Source of the DNA: Bartonella queenslandensis
GTDB lineage: Bacteria; Pseudomonadota; Alphaproteobacteria; Rhizobiales; Rhizobiaceae
NCBI RefSeq assembly: GCF_018155095.1
Contig: NZ_NAAI01000006.1
Location: 1-64,000, forward strand
DNA length: 64,000 bases
Direction: 5' to 3'
This document shows positions 40,454 to 48,279 of this stretch, in pieces. The notes below the pieces were generated by a model, which worked only from the letters and a program-made list of their open reading frames with translations, made no database searches and had not been told where the DNA came from. Position numbers and translations under genes: made by a program. The first letter of the stretch is position 1; the number at the start of each line of letters is the position of its first letter.

Positions 40454-40540
40454 AAAAACGCCCTATGACAATAAAATATGAGTACGAACTCTAACTAAAG
40501 AAGTTACTATCTCTTTCTTAAAAAGAAAACCATAGCTTCT

Positions 40541-41050
40541 TTAGTTTTTATCTATTGTAGATTCTGCTCCAGAAATTGTATTTTCAGAAATATTATCTGT
40601 TTTAAATTCACCGGACTGAGCTTTATTACCAGTATAAAATTGGATATCGTTATATTCTAGTGGTGTAGGTGGAGAATTAAGACTAAGATCTGTTTTAAAT
40701 TCACCGGACTGAAATTTATTACCACTATAAAATTGGATATCGTTATATTCTGGTGGTGTAGGTGGAGAATTAAGACTAAGGTCTGTTTTAAATTCACCGG
40801 ACTGAGATTTATTACCAGTATAAAATTGGATATCGTTATATTCTGGTGGTGTAGGTGGAGAATTAAGACTAAGGTCTGTTTTAAATTCACCGGACTGAGA
40901 TTTATTACCAGTATAAAATTGGATATCGTTATATTCCGGTGGTGTCGGTGGAGAATTAAGACTAAGATTTGCTGCATTTTCCATTCCTGGAATACAAAAA
41001 GAAGCCATATGTCCAGCACCTTTTAAAGTCATATCAGCAAAATCTCTCAT
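40541..41050 (-). CDS. protein with four 31-residue repeats carrying PPxY motifs
   Basis: This is a 169-residue soluble protein. Residues 29-152 are four tandem 31-residue repeats (93 bp each, 40595-40966). Each holds SPPTPPEYNDIQFYTGNK and then SGEFKTD. Repeats 1-3 contain PPEY (residues 37-40, 68-71 and 99-102); repeat 4 has PLEY. PPxY is the ligand for eukaryotic WW domains, and the YNDI and FYTG tyrosines could be phosphorylation sites. Bartonella effectors such as BepD-F also carry tandem tyrosine motifs, though with different sequences. There is no signal peptide. A host-directed role is only an inference. Confidence 0.65.
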   Translation of the reverse strand: MRDFADMTLKGAGHMASFCIPGMENAANLSLNSPPTPPEYNDIQFYTGNKSQSGEFKTDLSLNSPPTPPEYNDIQFYTGNKSQSGEFKTDLSLNSPPTPPEYNDIQFYSGNKFQSGEFKTDLSLNSPPTPLEYNDIQFYTGNKAQSGEFKTDNISENTISGAESTIDKN

Positions 41051-41082
41051 GTTTGGAAAATAAGAATCTTACGCCTGTTTTC

Positions 41083-41607
41083 TTAAAGAGAATGGCCTTT
41101 ATCGCGTGAAAGATCTATACCAATAGCTTTAGCTTGCATTTTTTCATAAAGTTTTCGCATTACCTTCATATTATCTCTTCGCACATCAATGATTGATTTT
41201 TCAACTGATGTTAAACGAGCTTTGTCAAGATTTCCCAAACGCGTATAGTGAGATGCCATTGCTTGTCGTGCTTCGTCATAAGGCAAACCACCTTTCCGAT
41301 TTTTGGATAAACTATAAGCCTCATTTATCACCTTATATTGGACAGGATCACCAACAAGCACAACATGCTTTTTAACAACATCTATTTCAGTCAATGCCGT
41401 TTTAAGGCTATTTGACATTGCCTTACTATTGGAATACCGAAACAAGTCACTTTTTATTATGCTACGCTCCATATCAAGAAGCGATGATAAATCCCCCCTC
41501 TTTCCAACGTTACGAATATGTGTACACAAATTATTTCGTATATCACATAATCTCTTAGAGGCTAATGTATCATTGATTTTTTTCACATAGCCTTCTTCGC
41601 GAGACAA
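41083..41607 (-). CDS. hypothetical helical protein
   Basis: The protein has about 174 residues from TTG 41607. The frame continues upstream without ATG, GTG or TTG to a perfect AGGAGG followed by ATT codons, so a non-standard ATT start is possible. It is a charged, all-helical protein with no membrane segment. Its C-terminal part (GLPYDEARQAMASHYTRLG, then LTSVEKSIIDVRRDNM) looks well structured. No family was recognised. It lies between two other minus-strand genes with tight spacing and is likely in an operon with the PPxY-repeat gene. Confidence 0.5.
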   Translation of the reverse strand: MSREEGYVKKINDTLASKRLCDIRNNLCTHIRNVGKRGDLSSLLDMERSIIKSDLFRYSNSKAMSNSLKTALTEIDVVKKHVVLVGDPVQYKVINEAYSLSKNRKGGLPYDEARQAMASHYTRLGNLDKARLTSVEKSIIDVRRDNMKVMRKLYEKMQAKAIGIDLSRDKGHSL

Positions 41608-41623
41608 AATCCGTTCTAATTCT

Positions 41624-41929
41624 TTAGAAATAATGACCTCCTATCATAACGCCTTTGTCTAACCAATCTGGACCATATTCCTCATCCGCATTCTTTGTAG
41701 AAAATCCCATATCACGTATAAATTGCGCTCCATTTTGAGATCTAAGAAATAAGAGTGTGTGAGCTGGTAAATCAGCCATTGCTAACCACTCCCATGCTGC
41801 TTTGTCATCACCAGCATGATCTGCTGCTTCTGATTCAGCAAGGTAGATACAGTCTTGATCTAAACCGCCTACTCGTAATTCCTCACGTTCAGCATCAGTC
41901 ATATAACTTTTTGGTAATTTCTTTTCCAT
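41624..41929 (-). CDS. hypothetical acidic protein
   Basis: This acidic soluble protein has 101 residues (SYMTDAEREELRVGG; AAWEWLAMADLPAHTLLFL). The ribosome-binding site AAGGAG is well placed upstream of the ATG. It is the first of three consecutive minus-strand genes ending with the PPxY-repeat protein. Its small acidic character would suit a chaperone or immunity partner, but there is no evidence for that. No family was recognised. Confidence 0.5.
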   Translation of the reverse strand: MEKKLPKSYMTDAEREELRVGGLDQDCIYLAESEAADHAGDDKAAWEWLAMADLPAHTLLFLRSQNGAQFIRDMGFSTKNADEEYGPDWLDKGVMIGGHYF

Positions 41930-42065
41930 AGAAAACTCCTTGTATATATTATTATATTTAAATACTAATCTAATGGTTGAATCTGATCAATCAAAATACT
42001 TATGGCTCCTTTATATAAGCCTACTTTTTCAGCCTGAAATAAGTAGAACGAGAAACATCTGTTTT

Positions 42066-42248
42066 TTACTTGATTATTTTGAATGGCACTCCTTGTTTAA
42101 TCAATGATCTCACCAGTTCTGTTTTTGGATGAGGTTTTCGTCCAAATTTCACAATATCTGCTTTCATAGCAGCATTTCGTCCTTCATTGGTACGCTCCAA
42201 AATACGTGCACATTCAGCTTCTGCTACAGCAGCTAAAATTTGAGACAT
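42066..42248 (-). pseudogene. C-terminal fragment of a serine recombinase (resolvase)
   Basis: The 60 residues contain AAVAEAECARILERTNEGRN, then FGRKPHPKTELVRSLIKQG. These correspond to the E-helix and start of the DNA-binding part of Tn3-type resolvases (AxAEFER.ll.ERT..G). The catalytic serine domain is missing. Confidence 0.65.
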
Positions 42249-42384
42249 ATTAACTTACTATTTGTCCTAAAATCCAAACTTCTACCACAGGACGGATAAA
42301 AACAACTGTTCTTAATGAGTTGAAATTGACAACACAACTAAGAGTAATTACATTTAATAGAGAGAATAAAAAGGGAAGACTACC

Positions 42385-42576
42385 ATGAAGACTATTCTTT
42401 CTCCGCTAATTTCAGAATTTGAAACCGTGGAAGAGGAAACGAATTATACCGCGTGGTTGCGTGAAAAGTTAAGAGTTAGCCTTGCAAATCCTCATCCTGC
42501 TATCTCACACGACGAAGCTATGGCTGAAATGGATAATATAATAGACCAAATTGAAGCTGAAAAAAAGAAGTCCTAA
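42385..42576 (+). CDS. RelB/ParD-type antitoxin
   Basis: The 63-residue acidic protein has YTAWLREKLRVSLANPHPAI, followed by SHDEAMAEMDNIID. This is typical of short antitoxins of the RelB/StbD/ParD class, which pair with RelE/ParE toxins. AAAAAGGGAAG precedes the ATG. The stop and the next start overlap as TAATG, the usual arrangement for such pairs. It may also autoregulate its promoter. Confidence 0.75.
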   Translation: MKTILSPLISEFETVEEETNYTAWLREKLRVSLANPHPAISHDEAMAEMDNIIDQIEAEKKKS

Positions 42577-42863
42577 TGTTACTCACTATCTGGTTAGCTT
42601 GTGCTCGCGATAATTTAAATAAAATTTTAACTTACATTGTTTATGAAAGTGCGCCTGTTGCACAACAAATGAAGAAGCTTTTAGGAGATTCTGCACTACC
42701 ATTAGCTAAACATCCATACTTATACCGCCAAAATGAGAGAGTGCCGAGATTACAAGAAATTTTAGCACATCAAAATTATCTTATATTGTACAGAGTAACT
42801 GAAAAACAAATAGAAATCACCTCTGTAGTACATGTTTGCCGTGAATTTTCAATCCCAACCTGA
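42576..42863 (+). CDS. RelE/ParE-family toxin
   Basis: The protein has 95 residues: WLACARDNLNKILTYIVYES, PYLYRQNERVPRLQEILAH, then NYLILYRVTEKQIEITSVVH ending in CREF. This is the compact RelE/ParE fold with the conserved Y-x-V strand pair and basic surface. It probably blocks gyrase or cleaves mRNA; which one cannot be told. It is coupled to the upstream antitoxin. Confidence 0.78.
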   Translation: MLLTIWLACARDNLNKILTYIVYESAPVAQQMKKLLGDSALPLAKHPYLYRQNERVPRLQEILAHQNYLILYRVTEKQIEITSVVHVCREFSIPT

Positions 42864-42942
42864 CTTTTAAAAAGTTATTGCCTATCAAACGCTAAGAGAC
42901 TATTTTTATACTGATATATCAACAAAAAAAGGAAGTGTAACA

Positions 42943-43015
42943 ATTGGATGACCTTGACAAGCAGATAAAATAATATCTTTTGCTACCATGACATTGAAAT
43001 TATAACCAGGACGAA
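42943..43015 (-). pseudogene. 73-bp duplicate of the trbI 3' end
   Basis: The segment matches 60222-60294 in the same orientation with 4 mismatches. It encodes RPGYNFNVMVAKDIILSACQ, compared with RPGYNFNVMVTKDIILPAWQ in trbI. Together the two copies bracket the biosynthetic cluster as a direct repeat 17.3 kb apart. Confidence 0.85.
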
Positions 43016-43504
43016 GTGACCTGTTGTTAACAGCTAAGTTTTCTCCTATAATTGGTTCTTCTTTTGGTATCTGAGAAATTCTCAAAATCACTAGTGAACG
43101 TGATTAAATTTTTTCTTAAAGATCCATCTCTCCAATTTCCAACATCAACAGTTATCGAAAACTTAGAACAACTAAGCCAATAAACTCAAAAAAATCCGCG
43201 AAATTGAACAACAACTAGGCGCGATGTAAATCAAACAAATAACGCCAAAAAATACCTGTATACTCAGTAGCAATGAGAAAAAATAGAGATTAAGGAGAAG
43301 TGAGATAGGCAGGCAAAAAGCTGCCCGCTGACAGAACCATAATACCGATTTCTAGACCTTACCACTAAGGATATGATTTATCTGTTTACTAGGTCTTTGA
43401 AGTGCTACCCTCAAATCACTTAACACGGTACCCCAACCTGCTTCTGCTGGGCGCGTATGACAATCTAATTTTATTTTTTCTTACTCTAAATATTCCAATG
43501 CTGA
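43016..43504. other. non-coding junction left of the biosynthetic cluster
   Basis: A short plus-strand frame (VIKFFLKDPSLQFPTSTVIE) and a following KKIREIEQQLGAM in another frame look like the tail of a broken gene of unknown family. No intact gene was seen. Confidence 0.4.
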
Positions 43505-44533
43505 TTATAGCTCACCTTCGTATCTAAAAAGAGCAGCTCCCCATTTCAATCCGGTAGATATAGTACTCATTACAACCTCATCGCCTAATTGGATTACGCC
43601 GCGTTCTGTCAGAATCTGAAGCGATAGTAAAGGATCGACGCAACCAACATGTCCTAACTCTGCCAATAGGCTAAGGTTACTTTTTTCAATGGGTATATCG
43701 GTGCGCAGACACAATTTTTCAATGCTCTGTATGCCTTCAAGGGTATGGAGTAAAAAGGGTATGCCATGCCGTTTATTACTTTTTGCTATAATATTCCGAA
43801 TAATATTCACGCTATTTTCTATACGTAGATTCAAAAAGGCTATTAAATCTGCTGAAGAAAAACGATAGTTTTCCATCATCCTTTCACGCCCCAACTTATC
43901 ATATCGGCTATCTCGCTCTTTAGGTAATAGCGGCAAAAATCCCCCACCATATTCAATGCGCATCATATCAACGTAGCGACAGTCAGAAATATCCTCCACA
44001 GCGATATATCTAAATCCACCCTGCCCTTTTCCTCGAACAGAGTTTCCGACCACTGCAACCACTGCACCATCACTCAATACGGCATTCATCAAACCAAAAC
44101 GGTCTTGGTGTTTATCACTGATGCGCTGAGCCAGCACCACTAACCCCTTTTTTCCTACAGCCAATTCAGCTGCAAGTAAAGCAGCTTGCCTCCAAACTGT
44201 AACGGCGCTACCGCATCCTTCGATTAAATTAACTGTACGAATCCATTGACAATGTAATTCGCTCCCTACCTGACAGGCAAAATCAATACCAATAAAATCA
44301 GGTATACCAGAAAATCCAGCAACAATAAATCCTATATCTTTTTCTTGAATATTGGCTTTTTCTAGAGCTTTTCGTGCAGCAAATGCAGCCATTTCTCTTA
44401 CGCTCTGCCGACTAGTCCAGAAATAGTTATAACCCGCTCGTTTTAGTGCGTCTATTTGCAAGCCATTGGGATGCGTCACATGATTTAGGCTCGCTCTTTG
44501 CAATAAGGTATGTTCTATGCTTAAAATTTTCAT
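43505..44533 (-). CDS. KAS III-like acyltransferase, candidate D-alanyl transferase
   Basis: The 342-residue thiolase-fold protein is related to FabH. The nucleophile is Cys107 in NLIEGCGSAV. A His lies in LLHTLEG (His263). Where FabH has the catalytic Asn, this protein has His295 (ELGHVGCVDPL). Such changes are known in KAS III relatives that make esters or amides rather than C-C bonds (CerJ-type). As the last gene after an adenylation enzyme and a carrier protein, it would move the carrier-bound aminoacyl group, probably D-alanine, to the hydroxymethyl of griseoluteic acid. The start overlaps the carrier gene by 4 bases. The role is inferred. Confidence 0.8.
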   Translation of the reverse strand: MKILSIEHTLLQRASLNHVTHPNGLQIDALKRAGYNYFWTSRQSVREMAAFAARKALEKANIQEKDIGFIVAGFSGIPDFIGIDFACQVGSELHCQWIRTVNLIEGCGSAVTVWRQAALLAAELAVGKKGLVVLAQRISDKHQDRFGLMNAVLSDGAVVAVVGNSVRGKGQGGFRYIAVEDISDCRYVDMMRIEYGGGFLPLLPKERDSRYDKLGRERMMENYRFSSADLIAFLNLRIENSVNIIRNIIAKSNKRHGIPFLLHTLEGIQSIEKLCLRTDIPIEKSNLSLLAELGHVGCVDPLLSLQILTERGVIQLGDEVVMSTISTGLKWGAALFRYEGEL

Positions 44534-44769
44534 TCTGCATCTAACTGTTTAAAAAAAGAAAGTTTAACCTCGCCGATCTGCTTACTGAGTAACTGCGCTA
44601 AATCAATTTTTATTCCATTACATCTTTGCAGCTTTTCAACTATTGCCATTGCCAAAAGCGAGTTTCCCCCTAGCTCAATGAAATTATCACTCAGTCTGAC
44701 ATCGTTTTCTTTCAATAAGTTTTTTATTTCTGCCACTAATGGCGATAATTCAACTTCATCATGCGTCAT
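44530..44769 (-). CDS. acyl/peptidyl carrier protein
   Basis: This 79-residue four-helix carrier protein has the phosphopantetheine attachment site Ser37 in FIELGGNSLLAM. It would hold the amino acid activated by the adenylation enzyme encoded just upstream (11-base overlap) and present it to the KAS III-like transferase. GGNSLL is the form seen in peptidyl carriers rather than fatty-acid ACP (DSLD). Its activation requires the Sfp-type transferase at 59250. Confidence 0.88.
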   Translation of the reverse strand: MTHDEVELSPLVAEIKNLLKENDVRLSDNFIELGGNSLLAMAIVEKLQRCNGIKIDLAQLLSKQIGEVKLSFFKQLDAE

Positions 44770-46243
44770 AGTACCTCCTTTTTATTTCTTCACGATCAGT
44801 TTTACCGCGAGAACTCATTGGCCACTCGCTTTGCGGAATAATTATATAACGGGAAGGGCGTAGCCACGGCGATAGTTTTATGCTAGCGCTTCTCAGCTCG
44901 CGCGTAGTCAAAGTAATACCACTCATTACGTTTACGCAAGCTATAAGCATTGCTGGTCCTTCTGCTTTCTCTTCCAGCCAAACTACCGCTTCACAAACGC
45001 CAAAAATAGATTGTAAAAATTTCTCAATCTCTAGCGGATCAACACGAAAACCATTAATTTTGTAATACCCTCCGCTGCGCCTCATAAAATGCCAAATACC
45101 ATTATCATCGCATCGGCAAATATCTCCGGTTAAATACCCTGAATCTAAAGGCTTTAATCCATCATATCCTAAAAATACTTGAACTCCTTCTAATTTCAGA
45201 TTACCGGTTTGCTCCGTTATTTTATCTTCAAGAGAAAAGCTCATATCCGAAAAAGGTTTTCCAATTGGCACCGTATCGTAAACAAAGTCTTTATTACTTA
45301 TAAACCAAGCAGAACAAAAAACTGTTGCTTCTGAAGGACCATAAGTATTTATCAGTTGCACTTTGCATTCGTCTAGAATATCAAAAAAGGGGAGTATAGT
45401 GTTAGTGGTCAACTTTTCTCCACAAAGTACTATTTTTTGTAGCATCAGCTCATTAAACTGCTGCAAGGTTCTGTAAACGAACAAATAGCGAAATTCTGAA
45501 GGTGTTACTGATAATAGATGTACTTGGCATTTTTTTAATATCGTCCACGCTAAAGTTGGATCACGTTTTGCCTTTTCATTAATCACTACGAGACAACCAC
45601 CGTGACTAAGTGTCCCAAACAATTCCCAGATAGAAAAATCAAAAGAGAGATCATGAAACCATGACCAAGTTAGTCCTGTAGGAATTGCCAGCTCTTTGTG
45701 GCAGTTTTGCAAAAATGCGTTTAACTGCTCCACGTGAATCGGCACCAGCTTAGGATCGCCGGTGGTACCGGAGGTACGAACACAATAGACTTCGTCAGCA
45801 GAAATATCACAACTTTCATTCTCAGGAATTAACCATAATTGCCACACACCGACCTTAACGCTTTGTAGCTCACTAAACTCTGTCAAATCAGAACAGATAC
45901 CTATACACCTGCTGCGAATTGTAAATTGATACTTTTGGTTAGCTGACATGGTAGCCGGCACCGATATAAAGGAAATTCCAGATAGTAAACAGGCTAGTAC
46001 CATTACATAGAGCTCGCTAGAACGGCAGCTATCTAAAGCTAAACGCTGTCCAGCACCCAACCCAACTTCTTTAAATTGCTTTACAATTTGCCAAGCGCTA
46101 TCAAACATTTGCTTATATGTTAACTGGTTATAGCCATCCCATACTGCTAATGAATCTGGGCTATCACTTAAGATGCGGATCAAAACTGGATTGAGAAATG
46201 CTAACTTTGTTTTGACCCTGCTGTTCTTTGCTTGTCGTATCAT
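44759..46243 (-). CDS. stand-alone adenylation enzyme (NRPS A-domain, DltA-like)
   Basis: The 494-residue protein has all core motifs in order: A3 RTSGTTGDPKLVPI, A5 NTYGPSEATVF, A7 YLTGDICR, A8 GGYYKINGFRVDPLEIE and A10 SRGKTDREEI with the catalytic Lys. Single-domain enzymes of this size that load separate carriers include DltA, the D-alanine-activating ligase. Given the ehp-type context, D-alanine is the likely substrate, giving an alanyl-AMP and then a thioester on the 44530 carrier. Substrate specificity was not deduced from the pocket. Confidence 0.85.
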   Translation of the reverse strand: MIRQAKNSRVKTKLAFLNPVLIRILSDSPDSLAVWDGYNQLTYKQMFDSAWQIVKQFKEVGLGAGQRLALDSCRSSELYVMVLACLLSGISFISVPATMSANQKYQFTIRSRCIGICSDLTEFSELQSVKVGVWQLWLIPENESCDISADEVYCVRTSGTTGDPKLVPIHVEQLNAFLQNCHKELAIPTGLTWSWFHDLSFDFSIWELFGTLSHGGCLVVINEKAKRDPTLAWTILKKCQVHLLSVTPSEFRYLFVYRTLQQFNELMLQKIVLCGEKLTTNTILPFFDILDECKVQLINTYGPSEATVFCSAWFISNKDFVYDTVPIGKPFSDMSFSLEDKITEQTGNLKLEGVQVFLGYDGLKPLDSGYLTGDICRCDDNGIWHFMRRSGGYYKINGFRVDPLEIEKFLQSIFGVCEAVVWLEEKAEGPAMLIACVNVMSGITLTTRELRSASIKLSPWLRPSRYIIIPQSEWPMSSRGKTDREEIKRRYYDA

Positions 46244-46313
46244 TATTCTTCTCTCACTTTTGCATATTATTTCAGCTAACTAACTATCATCGTACAGCTC
46301 CTCAGTATGCGTA

Positions 46314-47471
46314 TTAAAACATCCGTGTCAAAGAAGCAGGATCATCTCCTAAGGCCATCAGCCCAACCAATTCTTCAGGCACCAATTTGGCGAAGCCGCC
46401 GTGTCGAGCTCCTACGTTTATATCCCGCCAGATTTTTTCTAGCGGGTTACCTTTTTCAAAAGATGAAGAGCCGCGTAACCATAATAAATCTTGTACTATA
46501 TCGACGCAACCACGCATAATTTGTGTTGCTCGCCCACGTATTGCAACCCGCTCACCCACTGTCAACGTTCGCCCCTCATACGCCGCTGTATCAATAACAC
46601 TAGCATTGTATTCTGCAGCTCGTATATGTAGATCGAGTACAGAACAAAGGCGTCCTATCTCATAACGCGCCGGTCCAGAGGAGTACATAGAGCTGTAAGT
46701 ACTACCAGTTATAGGCACACCAAACTCCTCTAATACCAATGCTAAAGCACTCTCTGTTGCTCCTAACAATGTAGCTGGAAGACAATTCATCAGTACACCA
46801 GTGAAGTAGCGCACATAAGAGAGGCCACTGCTAGGATAGGATGCGGTAAGACCAGCTAACACGGGGTCATATGGCGTAACAAAAGAATCTGGAATATGGA
46901 TATTCTCCGCCTGTATAGTTACGCTTTGAGTAGCAATCAGCCCTATAGATCTCCACTCATCCACTACTTTTAGCTGATGAGAGGGTACTAGAACGACTTG
47001 GACATTTTCCTCTATAGTTTCAGCCAAGCAAAAAAAATACGAAGAATAAGGATATCCAGAGGCATATTTCCATATACCACTCAACAACCATCCATCCCCT
47101 GAAGAGGAGCGCTGCAAGCTACCTGGACGCCCTAAGACCATAGCTATCATGGAATTTACGTTCATATCAGTACAGACCGCATCTGATAGACAAAAATTGG
47201 CGCGCATTAACCAAGCAGAATTAGCTACACTAACCAGCCAACCCAGTGATGCATCAGTTTTTCCCAGTTCACGGCATACGACTACTAATTCACTTATCGT
47301 GCCTGCGGGTTGCAAACTACTTTCATCGAGAATACGTAATAAAGCGGATTTTTGTAGTGCTTCAACTGCACCGGATACCTGTTGATCTTGCTGCTTCTTT
47401 TCAGCCCAACTAGACAATAAGACGGCAATCGGTTCATGCCAGCACTGAAAACATTTTTTTGGTTTAATCAA
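46314..47471 (-). CDS. acyl-CoA-dehydrogenase-like flavin monooxygenase
   Basis: The start is set at TTG 47471 (385 residues) because GGAGGA lies 6 bases upstream; the frame is open to 47528. It overlaps the upstream SDR by 8 bases. The fold is that of acyl-CoA dehydrogenases (GKTDASLGWLVSVANSAW; SGIWKYASGYPYSSYFFCLA; RGRATQIMRGCVDIVQDL). In particular it matches the HsaA/HpaB-like group D, which hydroxylates aromatic rings with reduced flavin. It lacks an obvious catalytic Glu for dehydrogenation. In this pathway it could hydroxylate the phenazine ring before O-methylation. Confidence 0.75.
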   Translation of the reverse strand: MIKPKKCFQCWHEPIAVLLSSWAEKKQQDQQVSGAVEALQKSALLRILDESSLQPAGTISELVVVCRELGKTDASLGWLVSVANSAWLMRANFCLSDAVCTDMNVNSMIAMVLGRPGSLQRSSSGDGWLLSGIWKYASGYPYSSYFFCLAETIEENVQVVLVPSHQLKVVDEWRSIGLIATQSVTIQAENIHIPDSFVTPYDPVLAGLTASYPSSGLSYVRYFTGVLMNCLPATLLGATESALALVLEEFGVPITGSTYSSMYSSGPARYEIGRLCSVLDLHIRAAEYNASVIDTAAYEGRTLTVGERVAIRGRATQIMRGCVDIVQDLLWLRGSSSFEKGNPLEKIWRDINVGARHGGFAKLVPEELVGLMALGDDPASLTRMF

Positions 47472-48255
47472 AAGCAGTCCTCCACATATGAATTTTTTCT
47501 TGTATTTGCGTACAGAGAAAATCAACAAATACTGATGAAGTAGCGAGCATTACCGGCATCGTAGGGGTATCAAACATTTTCCAAAAAAAAGGGAGACTGG
47601 CTTGTGGTTCCTCAATGTTAAAACCGCACATCGCTCGTTTGCTTAGAGTTTCACAGTTGTAGGCTGCGGAAATTGCCTGACGTTGAGCAGAAGTTGTGGC
47701 CCAGCCTGTACGGTAAGGGCCCGGCTGTATAATTCCAACTTGTATGGCTGTGTCGTCCAATTCTAAGCGTAACGTTTGCCCCATCGCTTCAATTGCATAT
47801 TTACTCATCTGATACGCTCCTAGTAATGGCCAACACGCCAAACCACTCATACTAGAAACCAAAAGAATACGTGCTTCTGTCAATTGCCGCATCAGCGGCA
47901 ACATTGGTTTAATTATATTCAATGTTCCTTCTACATTTGTGGCAAACTGCTGTCGCAGATGTTCTGTAGAGAGATCCTCTAGGGTTCCAAATTGGGCATA
48001 TCCGGCGGCCGCAACTATTCGACTGGGGGTTCCTACTTTTTGTGCCAATTTTGGTAATATAACCGCCAAATATTGCTCATCACGCACATCTGCGACGCAA
48101 GGGATAAAGTTACCTTTGTAGAGATTTTCCATCTCTCGTGCAACCTTAAAAGAACGGGTAACACCAATCACGCGCCCCTCCCGCTCACGAATAATTGCGT
48201 CCGTCCAACAACGCCCTAAACCGCTTGAACAACCACTAATAAGCCAAGTATTCAT
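47464..48255 (-). CDS. short-chain dehydrogenase/reductase
   Basis: This 263-residue classical SDR has the NAD(P) loop ISGCSSGLGR (residues 5-14), NNAG-like AAAGYAQFG, the catalytic Ser in LLVSSMSG, and YxxxK in YQMSKYAIE. It probably reduces the aldehyde made by EhpF/EhpG (6-formylphenazine-1-carboxylate) to the hydroxymethyl group of griseoluteic acid. That step is inferred from pathway logic. It is located between the exporter and the monooxygenase in one operon. Confidence 0.8.
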   Translation of the reverse strand: MNTWLISGCSSGLGRCWTDAIIREREGRVIGVTRSFKVAREMENLYKGNFIPCVADVRDEQYLAVILPKLAQKVGTPSRIVAAAGYAQFGTLEDLSTEHLRQQFATNVEGTLNIIKPMLPLMRQLTEARILLVSSMSGLACWPLLGAYQMSKYAIEAMGQTLRLELDDTAIQVGIIQPGPYRTGWATTSAQRQAISAAYNCETLSKRAMCGFNIEEPQASLPFFWKMFDTPTMPVMLATSSVFVDFLCTQIQEKIHMWRTAFD

Positions 48256-48279
48256 TATTTCTATTCTCCAATAACGAAT

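Noticed and set aside
41083..41607. BID-domain type IV effector
   Set aside because: Its position in a conjugative element and helical nature raised the idea, but I could not match BID signature positions.
43505..44533. Fatty-acid FabH or polyketide starter enzyme
   Set aside because: The catalytic Asn position is His, and no other fatty-acid or polyketide genes are present; the context favours an acyl transfer role.
44759..46243. Siderophore (2,3-dihydroxybenzoate) activation enzyme
   Set aside because: The isochorismatase and chorismate genes nearby are PhzD/PhzE, not EntB/EntC, and the carrier is stand-alone rather than fused to the isochorismatase.
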